This document shows, piece after piece, positions 12,456 through 23,902 of a stretch of DNA of 64,000 nucleotides. The notes below the pieces were generated by a model that was not told the origin of the DNA, made no database searches, and was given only the letters and a program-made list of their open reading frames with translations. This DNA is from Cocos nucifera (Eukaryota; Streptophyta; Magnoliopsida; Arecales; Arecaceae). The position numbers and the translations under genes were made by a program. The DNA is taken from NCBI GenBank assembly GCA_006176705.1, contig QRFJ01004956.1:1-64000 (forward strand), read 5' to 3'. Position 1 is the first letter of the stretch; every line of letters begins with the position of its first letter.

Positions 12456-14724
12456 TGTTAGATATATGTGCCCTAGAAGCCAGAATTGGCTGACACTTGT
12501 AATACACTTCTAGGGCAAAATTGTAATTTTGACTATAATTAATGAAATGGGTTATTTTCTATCACACATGTGTATTTAGTGTCTGTGATACATCCTTTGA
12601 GTTAATGGTAATGATAATTCATATTTTCAAGAGTTGAAAATTTAAGACATGAATAATCATTATTAACTCATAAACAGCTCCCGACCATAAGATCATCACG
12701 AGGATGGTGATTGATCCGGAAGGTTGGTGTACGATCGCTTCTCTTTAGTAGATGAGTCTTGAGTCTACGGTGTGGAGACACCGGAGCGAGAAGTACAGGT
12801 ACTCATTAAGAATGAGGGCACTGAGCGTACACACCTCAAGTAGTCATTAGGAAGTCTACCTTCTCCTCAATGACTGACTCGATGCTACAGTAGTGTGTCT
12901 GGTTCTTTGACCTGAGATGCATTGGCAGTTCACCTTGAGGGTGTTATAGTTTGACTACACCATTACTCAGTCTCCTAGCCATATGGAACCCTGAGTGTAT
13001 GTTGGCTATAGCATGTTCATTGTAGGAACTGGATTGCATCAAGATGGAATCTATCTACCTCGGTGGTAGAGAAGTAGCCCTATGATGATCATGAGAATCA
13101 AGTCCAGAAATCCATGGCCATGGTAGAGTGAAATAATAGAAAGAGTTTCTATTTAGATTTTCACAATTGGACTCGAATCGAATGATACATCATATGACAG
13201 AGACTAGGGTTTTGACGAGTTCACCTTAACCCTAATCTGATCGGGGCTTAAGATAGAAGAACTAATCACACAGGTAGCTGCACCAAGAGGTTCGTATTCA
13301 GCTCTGATGGGTTGCCACCATATACTGCTAGGTGTCACTGGTGGATTTTGGGAGCAATTAGAATGATTTAGATGATCGATCATTCTAGCTGTTCGAATCA
13401 GAAGTTCTGATCCATCGAAAGGAGTTTCGATGATGTCTATGATAGAGATCATGAACATATCCCATTACCAATACAGAACTGAACCTAACTGGGTCACACA
13501 ACAAGGGTTGAATTTGGTGATCCATCAATTGAACTGATCTAGTTCAATTGATCTGAATGAGATTCAATTAGGTTCAAGGAAATCGTGCTAGCACTCGATT
13601 GAACCTAACGTTCTTCTTTACTATCACAAATAAGTTGTCCTATCTGAGCCAAAGGAGTTTGTGCTCAATCAGAGGCCTTCATATGGTCTGACTTGGAGGT
13701 TGTCCAAGTCAGAATAGGTTGTCTTATTTGGTAAGACATTACCTGCCATTTTTGGTCACCTGCCATTTCTTGTTCTTTGAACTTTGGTCAAAAGTCTACC
13801 TTTGACTGGTCAAAACATTGACCATTGATCTTTGACTTTTGACCACATGTCATGCACCTATTGGAGAGCTGGGGGGCCTGTCCCCTTGCCAGAACCTAGC
13901 AAGGAGAAGGGCGCAGGCCAGGGTGGCGTGAGACCAAGTAGGAGGCGCCTAGGAAGTACTTGTTGGACAAGGACTCCACCTCCCTTTTGGATTCCAATCA
14001 GAGTTCTACTAAGAATCCAGTTTGACTGGTCTTAGGTGCCCTCTAAGGAGGAATCCAGGGGTCTCTATTCAACCAATCAGATTTAGATCTGATTTCACAA
14101 ATGGTTGTGATTGGTTGAGAGGAAGAGGAGTTGGATCACAAAGGTCTATAAATAAGACCCTACGCCCAACCCTAATGAAAATGCAATTCAATTGAGAAAC
14201 CCCACACCCCAAGGCTGCCTCTCCCCTCCTTCTCCATGCCATAGTCTCTTCTCCCCTTGCTCTCCACGTCCAAAAGAGTTTTGACTTAGGTTGGTGCGAT
14301 TCAGATCAAGAAAGGCGATCAAAAGCAAGAAGCTGCGCTGCTGCAAAAGGACGACTGCAGATCTTCAAAAGAGTTTTGAAGTCCTCCAGATCAGATCCAG
14401 ATCTGATTTTTGGAGGTGTGATAGAGAAGAAGAGGATCTCCAAATCCAACCCGAGTGGATACCGGTAGAGGCCAAGCGCTTGCGTGGCTAGATCCTGAAC
14501 CTTCCACTGCAAACAGGATCATCAACAGGGTAATAGGATTACCCAAATCAGGTAAATTAAATTTGATTTAATTTATCTTATTTTATTTTAATTTATTAAA
14601 ATAATAAGAATCAGATCTGAAATATATCAAGATCTGATTGAGATCAAGAGAATTTTTTGAAATATATCTCTTGATCTGATCAGATCTGGACGAACCTGGA
14701 TCGGAAAATCAGATTTTCCCTTCA
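12456..14724 (+). repeat. B1 3' LTR (alpha type)
   Basis: Starts TGTTAGATATATGTGCC and ends TTTTCCCTTCA, 2269 bp, followed at once by the target duplication TAAGA. It shares with B2's 3' LTR the end variant GGATCGGAAAATCA (other LTRs: GGACCGGGAAAT), the alpha type after the TATA box and a shorter W-box spacer. These private variants show that the two 3' LTRs descend from one. Confidence 0.9.
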
Positions 14725-15771
14725 TAAGAGTCAAGTCGATTGCTTCTTTGCAAGAAGCGAGGGTACTGCAAGAGAAACTATCCCTTAGTAAATTACCTCC
14801 CTAGATCCGAATAGGCTGAGAAAAGAAAAGCTATTGCTGGGCAAGATATTTAACATGATAACTTCTTATAATTTCTCTATTATGATAATTATTGACTGGG
14901 TATTGGAATACCGATAGCCCTTACGATATTTGCAATTCATTGAAGGGTTGTAGGTCAGTAGAAAGATTCGAGCAAGGTGAGAGATTCCTAAACATTGGAG
15001 ATGGAAAGACCAGTTCCATTCTAGTTTAAGAAATTTTGAAACCTGTATTTGAATCTCATACCAATTGTTCTTTAGTGATTGTCATTTCTATCCTAGTTTT
15101 TTTTTTTAAATATCATTTCTGTAGGCCTTTTGGCCATGAATAATTATGAAATTTCAATAAAAAAATAAGTTTGTAATGTCATTATGAATGGTGTTACTGC
15201 TTTTTGTGGATAATTGAACAATGATGTATATATATTATCACAACCTGTTAATGTAGTCTATTCTACTAGCAAGCATCCTAGATTAGATAATATCTCAAAT
15301 ATCTACTTATGGCACTATAGGCTAGGTCATATAAAAAAAAAATAGGATAAACAGGTTGACTCAGGAGGGAAACCTCGAAGTTAATGATTGTGAATCACTT
15401 CCAACCTCTGAGTTCTATATTTTTGATAAAATGACCAAGTCATCTTTCACCAAAAAAGGTGAGAGAGCGGATGAGCTCTTAGGTCTAGTAGATACTGATG
15501 TATGTGGACCAATGAGCACAAGTGCCAGAGGTGGATATGTCTACTTCATCACTTTCATAGATAATCTATCTAGATATGGATATGTCTATCTGATGAAACA
15601 TAAGTCAAATTCTTTTGAAATGTTCAAATAATTCTGAAGTGAAGTAGAAAAATAAACTAAAAAGAGTATTAAAATTTTTTGATCTGATCGAGGAGGAGAA
15701 TATCTTTTAGGTGACTTTCTCATATATCTAGGTGAAAATTGAATTCTCTCCTAATGGACTCCTCTTGGAAC
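14725..15771 (+). pseudogene. Element A zinc knuckle, protease and integrase start (first copy)
   Basis: Direct continuation of A's gag after B1. It opens with the duplicated TAAGA (14725-14729). Next are a knuckle resembling CFFCKKRGYCKRNYP near 14741 (frame disturbed; the second copy at 26184 reads through), where the family His and last Cys are both Tyr, and protease-like WVLD near 14900 with DTD in place of DSG/DTG. GAG-pre-integrase follows near 15290-15450, then the integrase core, with VDTDVCGPM at about 15490 and SDRGGEY near 15690. Stops and small shifts occur throughout. B2 cuts it in the integrase motif before the catalytic Glu, and the frame resumes at 42417. Confidence 0.87.
15767..15771 (+). 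repeat. Target site duplication GGAAC, left copy
   Basis: GGAAC before the LTR at 15772 recurs directly after the LTR ending at 42411, not after B2's own 3' LTR (which is followed by TAAGA). The true partner of this insertion site is therefore 42412-42416. Confidence 0.9.
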
Positions 15772-18057
15772 TGTTAGATATATATGCCCTAGAAGCCAGA
15801 ATTGGCTGACACTTGTAATACACTTTTAGGGGAAAAATTATAATTTTGACTATAATTAATGAAATGGGTTATTTTCTATCACACCTGTGTATTTAGTGTC
15901 TGTGATACATCCTTTGAGTTAATGGTAATGATAATTCATATTTTCAAGAGTTGAAAATTTAAGACATGAATAATCATTATTAACTCATAAACAGCTCCCG
16001 ACCATAGGATCATCATGAGGATGATGATTGATCCGGAAGGTTGGTGCACGATCGCTTCAACTTTAGTAGATGAGTCTTGAGTCTACGGTGTGGAGACACT
16101 GGAGCGAAAGTACAGGTATCGTTAGAGAACGAGGGCACTGAGCGTGACCACCTCGAGTAGTCATTAGGGAAGTCTACCTCCTCGTCAATGACTGACTCGT
16201 TGCTGCAGTGTGTGTCTGGTTCTTTGACCTGGGATGCATCGGCAGTTCACCTGAGGGGTGTTTATAGTTTGACTACACCATTATCCGGTCTCCTAGCCAT
16301 ATGGAATCCTGAGGTGTATGTTGGCTATAACATGTTCATTGTAGGAACTGGATTACATCAAGATGGGATCTATCTACCTCGGTGGTAGAGGAGTAGCCCT
16401 ATGCATGATCATGAGATCAAGTCCAGAAATCCATGGCCATGGTAGAGTGAAATAATTAAAAGAGTTTCTATTTAGATTTTCACATTGGACTTCGAATCGA
16501 ATGATTACATCATATGACAGAGACTAGGGTTTGACGAGTTTCACCTTAACCCTAATCTGATCGGGGCTCAAGATAGAGAACTTAAATCACACAGGTAGCT
16601 GCACCAAGAGGTTCGCATTCAGCTCTGATGGGTTGCCACATATACTGCTAGGTGTCACTGGTGGATTTTGGGAAGCAATTAGAATGATTAGATGATCGAT
16701 CATCTATCTGCTGTTCGAATCAGAAAGAGTTCTGAATCCATCGAAAGGAGTTCGATGATGTCTATGATAGAGAATCATGACATATCCATTACCATATCAG
16801 AACTGAACCTAACTGGATCACACAAACAAGGTTTGAATCTGGTGATCATCAATTGAATTGATCTAATTCAATTGATCTGAATGAGATTCAATTAGGTTCA
16901 AGGAATCGTGCTAGCACTCGATTGAACCTAACATTCTTCTTTTATACACAATAAGTTATCCTGACTGAGCCAAAGGAGTTTTTGCTCAATCCAGAGGCCT
17001 TCATATGGTCTGACTGGAGGTTATCTCAAGTCAGAATAGGTCGTCTTATTTGTAAGACATTACCTGCCATTTTTGGTCACCTTAACCATTTCTTATTCTT
17101 TGACTTTGGTCAAAAGTCTACCTTTGACTAGTCAAACGTTGACCATTTGACCCTTTGACTTTTGACCAACATGTCATGCACCTATTGGAGAGCTGGTGGG
17201 GCCTGTCCCCCTGCCAGAACCTGGCAAAGAGAAGGGCGCGACGCCAAGGTGCGTGAGCCAAGTAGGAGGCGCCTAGAGATTCCTTGTTGACAAGGACTCC
17301 ACCTCCCTTTTGGATTCCATCGAGTTTCTACTAAGAATCTGTATTTAACTGGTCTTAGGCACCCTTTAAGGAGGATTCCAGGGTCTTATTTCAACCAATC
17401 AAATTTAGATCTGATTCACAAAGGGTTGTGATTGGTTTGAGAGGAAGAGGAGTTTGGATCACAAGAGGTCTATAAAATGAAGACCCTGCACCCAACCCTA
17501 ATTCTAAGTGAATGCAATTAGACACGCCCCAAGGCTGCCTCTTTCCTCCTTCTCCAAGCCATAATCTCTTCTCCCCTTGCTCTCCACGTCCAAAAAGAGT
17601 TTTGGACTTAGGTTGGTGCGATTCCAGATCAAGGAAAGGCGATCCAAAAGCAAGAAGGCTGCGCTGTGCAAAAAGGAACGACTGCGATCTTCAAAAGAGT
17701 TTTGAAGAATCCTCCAGATCAGAATCCAGATCTGATTTTTTGAGGTGTGATAGAGAAAGAAGAGGATCTCCAGATCCAATCCGAGTGGATACCGGTAGAA
17801 GGCCAGGCGCTTGCGTGGCTAGATCCAGAACCTTCGCCGTGCAATCGGATCATCTACAGGATAATAGGATTACCAATCAGGTAAATTAAATTTGATTTAA
17901 TTTATCTTTATTTTATTTTATTTATTAAAATAATAAGAATCAGATATATAAAATATATCAAGATCTGATTGAGATCAAGAGAAAATTTTTGAAAATATAT
18001 CTCTTGATCTAATCAGATCTGGACGAACCTGGACCGGGAAATCAGGATTTCCCTTCA
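15772..18057 (+). repeat. B2 5' LTR (beta type)
   Basis: TGTTAGATATATATGCCC...TTTCCCTTCA, 2286 bp. After the TATA box it carries the beta variant (TAAGTGAATGCAATTAGA near 17500), as in B3's 5' LTR and B4's 3' LTR, and the end variant GGACCGGGAAATCA. Scattered one-base indels up to about 17.9 kb look like sequencing noise. No gene is seen. Confidence 0.9.
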
Positions 18058-18059
18058 AC

Positions 18060-18072
18060 TTGTATCAGAGCC
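18060..18072 (+). other. B2 primer binding site
   Basis: TTGTATCAGAGCC, the initiator-Met tRNA primer site with one change (G to T at its second base) compared with TGGTATCAGAGCC in B1 and B3. Confidence 0.9.
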
Positions 18073-18642
18073 ATGGTTCTAAATTATTTTAGATCTGATT
18101 TTAATTTTATTTTAATTAGAAAATAAAGTTGATTTCAAATGTCACATAAGATGTGATCAAAATCTGAAATCAAAAATTAAAATTAAATGATTTGGATCTA
18201 AGAACATGAAATATGCATGACTAGTTTCTAGAATAGATATGCATAGAATAGTTCTATAGAATAGTTTTGCATGTCTTTGATTTAATCTGATTAAATCATA
18301 TTTTAGATCTTCTTATTTACTATTTTTCTGATATTATAAGTGTTATAATAACATCTGATAAACAGCAAATAAAAATTATTTAATTTTAAATATCATATGA
18401 GATATGATAGATGCATGACTAGACTAGTTGTAGAATAGTTCTACATAATTGTCTATATTAGAATTTATTTTGATTAGAAAAATTTAAATCTAATTTTTCA
18501 GATTATTATGTGATAATTTAGATCTGAAAACATGCATGATTATGATACACGAGATGTATGCAAAATATTCCTTGATTAGATCTAAATTTGTATATGAGAT
18601 ATATGATATAGATCTATAACTGTTTTGTAGATTTACATGTTC

Positions 18643-18767
18643 CTGATTAAGGCGTTCCTCTTGGCCGTCCGGTCATAAGAACGAAGAAGGGTTTAAAGGC
18701 CCTCTCTTCCCATTCGATGGGGTGTTCTTATGATGTGTAGGGGTGCTGCGTGTTCGTCCTTAATCAG
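18643..18767 (+). other. Nested stem-loop in the B leader
   Basis: Three nested pairs of exact inverted repeats. The outer arms are CTGATTAAGG (18643-18652) with CCTTAATCAG (18758-18767). The middle arms are TCATAAGAAC (18673-18682) with GTTCTTATGA (18724-18733). The small hairpin CCCAT-TCG-ATGGG (18709-18721) is at the tip. The same block is kept in B1 (near 7230-7360) and B3 (near 29775-29900). Its place in the RNA leader suggests a packaging, dimerisation or translation signal; that role is inference. Confidence 0.7.
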
Positions 18768-19147
18768 AAACCCAAAACTTACTTTCTGCAAAACCCTAGA
18801 TCCTGAAACCCTAGGATTTATTGTGCATATTTTGTTTATGAACCCAACTTAATTAAGAATTAAGTTTATGGAATATTAATTAGGTCTAAAATTGAGAATT
18901 TCAGATCTAAGACATATTCATAATACTGGGTTCGGGCTTGGGTAGCTCAATTAGGTCTAAGCGGTTGATCAAACCGAATCAAGAGTTGGTTAGATGGGAT
19001 CAACAATGCTTAAATTGACCAGCCTAATAGGATTAAGTCTGGGTCAAGATCGAGTCACGATCAAGCAAGACCTAATTAGGCTCAGAGGTTAGAGTCTGGA
19101 TTGTAGGCTAACCCAATTGGTTCTGACTCAACAATTTGGTGTCTAAG

Positions 19148-19938
19148 GTAAGTTTGGCACAGACGACCGACTGGTTTTTAATTGGAAGCTACTCGACCTG
19201 AATGCGTTCTTGTGCGAGTTAACGGCATATTCCTTCCACCGGTCTCACTTACCTGGCCATATCTGTTGACACAGTTCTGATCTGAGGTGGTCAATAATCC
19301 GAGCTGAACCCATGCCACTAGGTTAGTCATAATTGTTATGACTAAGCCAAGTCTAGTTTAATGAGACCTGAATCAATTCTCCCTAAGAAAAGATTAAGTC
19401 TGAGGTCTTCCACCATTGTAGATGTGCGGGCCCTTCCCGGGGTTGATTGTTCTCGGCTGGATACAGTGGCTCAGTTGCAACGGGAAGACGCAACCATGTC
19501 TATTAGGCATTGGATGCTATGGGCTGGAGGATGAGTTGGGCTCAATATTCCGGATACGGTGAGAGACCCAATTAGGAACCCAGTCTATGCAAATGGTGGG
19601 TCTGACTTAACTAAGGAGTGGATCAATATTCCGGATACGGTGAGATTCATGAATTAGAGACCAAGTTTGGGTGCACCATGATTAGAGAATCATTGAACAA
19701 GAGTTGTTCACTCATTGGCTAACCCATCACCAATAACTGTTAGGTGAGGTGATGAGTCAGTTGGTGAGACCGCACCACCCACTAGAAATCATCAATCGTG
19801 GAGATTTTCGCATCTCTACAGAGGGAGTGTAGGGATCCGAGAAAATAGTGGGAGCTAATTTGTTTAAAAATAAAATCCCTAAACAAATTGGTCAAGTCAA
19901 AATTACAGTATCTAACTAGAATCTTTGACTCTCTACAG
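19148..19938 (+). other. Candidate leader intron ending just before gag
   Basis: The donor AAG/GTAAGT (19145-19153) is a perfect plant 5' splice site. CTAAC at 19912-19916 is a good branch site, 22-26 nt before the acceptor. TTTGACTCTCTACAG ends at 19938, and the gag ATG follows four bases later (19943). The same sites frame 30281-31071 in B3 and 7738-8520 in B1. C keeps the donor (60838-60833, minus strand) and A keeps an acceptor (3630). Removal would drop 791 nt and several upstream ATGs. No RNA evidence is available here. Confidence 0.5.
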
Positions 19939-19942
19939 GAAA

Positions 19943-22900
19943 ATGTCTGCGTCCAACCCACTGGCACGTATCCTAGACACACATAGACTGACTGGACCCA
20001 ATTATAAAGATTGGCTCAGGAACTACAAAATTGTTTTGGGTTCAGAGAAGTTAACACATGTTTTGGACCAGGACCCTCCCACCTTACCAGCTCGTCCATC
20101 CACTGAACAGAGAGCGTCTCTGGAAAAATGGATTGACGAAGACAATAAGGCCAGATACTACATGTTGGGCTCGATGTCTGATGAGCTCCAGCGCCAACAT
20201 GAAGATATCGGGACTGCTCGCCAAATGTTGGCTCACCTGCAGGAGATGTTTGGTGAACAGAGTCGCGCAGCCAAATATCAAGTCACAAAATGACTTTTTA
20301 AGGCTAAGATGCGTGATGGGCAGTCAGTCCAAGATCACTGTCTGACAATGATCAAGGACATGGAAGAGCTTGAGAAGCTCGGTGTGAAGTTGGACTTGGA
20401 TCTGCAGAACGATATTATTCTGCAATCCTTGACTGATGCATATGGGCAATTCATCATGAATTACCACATGCATAAACTTCAAAATTCCTTGGCCGAGTTG
20501 ATGAATATGCTGGTTACCGCTGAGCTTTCTATGAAAGGTTCTAAAGGCTCAGTTCTTGCTATGGAACGGACTTCTTCCAAAAGAAAGTCTTATGGAAAGA
20601 AAAAGAAGTCTGTGAAAAAGCAAAAGGTGGAAGGATCAAAGAAGAAGAAGGCAGAACCGAAGAAAAAGGTCGATGGCAAAGGAAAGTGTTTCCATTGCAA
20701 CAGCGACGGCCATTGGAAGCGGAACTGCCCTACTTACCTGGCCACCCTGAAGAACAAGAAGGAAGGTCCTTCTGGAGGTATGCTCGTTATTGAGTCTAAC
20801 CTTACGGTTTCTTCTGCATCCAGTTGGGTGCTTGACTCTGGTTCTAGTGCTCATCTGTGCACTTCTATGCAGGGTCTTGAGGATAGCAGGAGGCTGAGGG
20901 ATGGAGACATGATCCTACGCATCGGTAATGGAGCAAGAGTTGCTGCAGTAGCCGTGGGAACATACCCTCTTCGATTACCATCTGGTTTAGACTTAGTTTT
21001 AAAAGACTGTTATTATGTGCCTGCAGCTAGCAGGAATTTGATTTCTGTTTCATGCTTAGCACAAGAAGGTTATGTGATCACCTTCTTTAAGGACCATTGT
21101 AACATTCTTTATGAAAGAAATAAAATTGCAAATGGTTTCCTTGTTAATGGTCTTTATCAGTTGCATATTGATGTACCTGTTTTAACTATCGAGCAAAACG
21201 TGAATGCCAAACGACCTAGGGATAGTCCAAACGACAGATATCTATGGCACCTGAGATTAGGTCATATAGCAGAAGATAGGATTAACAAATTGGAGAAAAA
21301 TGGGCTATTGAGTCCATTGACTTTTGAGTCATATCCAACTTGTGAATCTTGTCTTCAAGGCAAAATGACTAAACTCCCTTTTGTTGGACATGGGGAGAGG
21401 GCCACAGATCTCCTTGCCCTAGTACATACTGATGTGTGCGGCCCATTTGATGTGCCGGCTAGAGGCAATTTTGTCTACTTCATTACCTTTACCGATGATC
21501 TGTCTAGGTATGGGTATGTGTATCTTATGAGACACAAGTCTGAAGCTTTTGAAAAGTTCAAAGAATTCAGACATGAAGTAGAAAAACAAACTGGAAAACC
21601 CATTAAGGTTCTTCGATCAGATCGAGGAGGTGAATACCTTAGCCGGGAATTCCTAGACTATCTTAAGGAAAATGGCATAGTCTCTCAATGGACTCCACCA
21701 GGAACACCTCAACTCAACGGGGTTTCAGAACGGAGAAATCGGACTCTATTGGATATGGTTCGATCCATGATGAGCTTCACAGACCTCCCAGATTTTCTTT
21801 GGGGACATTCATTATTAACTTCAATCTATTTACTGAATAGGGTTCCCTCTAAAACCGTTCCTACCACACCGTATGAGATATGGCACGGTAAGAAACCAAG
21901 TCTGAGTCATCTCAGAATTTGGGGTTGTCCGGCTCATGTCAAAAGACAACAAGCGGACAAGTTAGAGTTTAGGTCCTTTAGAGCTCGATTCATAGGATAT
22001 CCTAAAGAGTCATTAGGATACTATTTCTACATTCCAGAAGACCACAATGTGATTGTGAGTCGACATGCCATATTTCTTGAAAAATAGTTTATTCAAGATA
22101 GTGGCATTGGAAAGCAGATTAAGCTTGATGAGAAAGTCTCACAAGCAGAACGAGCTAAGGACCAAGTGGAACCAAATCAGGTTGAGCCAATAAGAACACT
22201 ACCTCCTCCACCTCGTAGATCGGAAAGAGTTTCCCGTCCCCCTGAAAGATACTTAGGTATTATTTCAGAGGATGTAGAGGAAATGTTCCTCATAGGTAAT
22301 GGTGCTCATGGTGATGATCCCAAAACCTACAACGAGGCGATATCAGATATCGACTCCGAGAAATGGCTTGAGGCAATGAAGTCAGAGATCGACTCGATGC
22401 ACTCAAACCAAGTCTGGACCTTGGTAGATCCACCAGAAGGTATAGTACCTATTGGGTGTAAATGGATCTTCAAGAGAAAGATTGGTGCAGATGGGAATGT
22501 GGAGACATTCAAGGCTAGACTGGTGGCAAAAGGTTATAGTCAACGCGAAGGCATTGACTATCAGGATACCTTTTCCCCGGTAGCTATGCTAAAATCCATC
22601 CGCACATTGCTTGCTGTTGCAGCCTATTTCGATTATGAAATATGGCAAATGGACGTGAAAACGGCATTCCTAAATGGATATCTTGAGGAAGATATCTATA
22701 TGGAACAGCCGCTAGGTTTCACATCCAGTGATACTGATCACAAGGTTTGCAAGCTGCAAAGGTCCATATATGGACTTAAGCAAGCATCTCGGAGCTGGAA
22801 CACTCGTTTCAATGATGTGATCAAAAAGTTTGGTTTCATCAAAAATGAAGAGGAACCATGTGTTTTCAAAAGGGTCAGTGGGAGCGCTGTTGTCTTCCTC

Positions 22901-23888
22901 GTATTGTACGTGGATGACATCCTCCTTATTGGGAATGATATTCCCATGTTGACATCAGTCAAGATGTGGTTGTCCAAGGAATTCTCCATGAAAGACCTAG
23001 GTGAAGCATCCTTTATTCTAGGAATTAAGGTCTATAGGGATAGACCGAATAGGATGCTAGGACTTTCACAGAAGATGTACATAGAGGAAGTACTAAAGAG
23101 GTTTAGTATGGAAAACTCTAAGAGGGGATTAATACCCTTCAGACATGGTATTCATCTTTCCAAGAAGATGTGCCCCAGCACACCTGAGGAAATAGAACGC
23201 ATGAGCAAGATCCCTTATGCTTCTGCAATAGGGAGCCTCATGTATGCCATGCTATGTACACGACCTGATATAGCCCATGCTGTGAGTGTCACAAGCAGAT
23301 ATCAGTCAAATCCAGGTGAAGAACACTGGACTTCTGTGAAATGTATCCTTAAGTACTTGAGAAGAACTAAGGATATGATGTTGGTCTTTGGTAACGGAGA
23401 ACTCCAAGTTCAAGGGATACACAGACTCGGACTTCATGTCTGATATAGATGATCGAAAGTCGACATCTGGAAGTCTGTTTGTGTGCAATGGTGGAGCTGT
23501 CAGCTGGAAGAGTTCCAAGCAAACTGTGATAGCAGATTCCACCATGGAAGCAGAATATATAGCTGCATCAGAGGCTGCAAAGGAAGCATTCTGGTACAAG
23601 AAGTTTGCTGCAGAAATTGGAGTAATGCCATCAGATGCCATTCCTCTTTACTGCGACAACAATGGCGCCATAGCCCTTGCTAAGGAGCCGAGGTCTCACC
23701 AGAAGTCCAAGCACATTGAGCGGCGATATCATCTCATCCGCGATTACCTTGAGAAAGGTTACGTTGAGGTCAAGAGAGTCAACTCCGCAGATAATGTGGC
23801 AGACCCACTTACAAAGCCGTTGGGCCAGCAGAAGATCGAAGCCCACCTTGAGAAGATGGGACTTAGACTTGTAGCCAATTGGCTTTAG
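19943..23888 (+). pseudogene. B2 Gag-Pol polyprotein, near-intact (two stops, one frameshift)
   Basis: Single-frame copia polyprotein in the order Gag, protease, integrase, RT, RNase H. The start ATG (19943) was chosen because MSASNPLARILDTHRL begins in all copies and follows the acceptor site. Visible motifs, counted from this Met: CCHC knuckle CFHCNSDGHWKRNC (249-262, 20687); protease DSG at 20834; integrase HHCC (HLRLGH...CESC); catalytic Asp at 21431, Asp at 21620 and Glu at 21728, an exact D,D35E; RT YVDD at 22907-22918; RNase H with EAEYIA and CDNNGA, ending TKPLGQQKIEAH. Defects: TGA at 20291-20293 (also in B1 and B3), TAG at 22085-22087 (also in B4), and one extra G near 23413-23417 (also in B4). 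All are single events, so the copy is recent. It makes virus-like particles, cDNA and integration complexes in intact relatives. Confidence 0.93.
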
Positions 23889-23890
23889 GA

Positions 23891-23902
23891 CAAGTGGGAG
23901 AT
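23891..23902 (+). other. B2 polypurine tract
   Basis: CAAGTGGGAGAT directly before the 3' LTR start (TGTTAG) is the plus-strand DNA primer, in the usual position three bases after the pol stop. Confidence 0.92.

Larger units (their letters stand above)
4384..14724 (+). mobile_element. Element B1: full-length Ty1/copia Angela-like element
   Basis: A complete element of about 10.34 kb with LTRs 4384-6665 and 12456-14724, an initiator-Met primer site, a leader of about 1.85 kb, a gag-pol region and a polypurine tract, flanked by the perfect 5-bp duplication TAAGA. It interrupts element A between the body of gag and the zinc knuckle. Much of it has one-base insertions and deletions compared with B2, B3 and B4, spread evenly over coding and noncoding parts. 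That fits unpolished sequence better than evolution. Both LTRs carry the 'alpha' variant near the transcription start (GAAAATGCAATTCAA-type). Confidence 0.92.
18073..19942 (+). other. B2 long untranslated leader
   Basis: 1.87 kb without a coding frame, AT-rich for the first 550 bases and more balanced after. It contains a nested stem-loop (18643-18767) and a candidate intron (19148-19938) whose acceptor lies just before the gag ATG. A minus-strand open frame at 19782-19982 overlaps the gag start and has no coding features. Long structured leaders are known in BARE/Angela elements. Confidence 0.8.
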
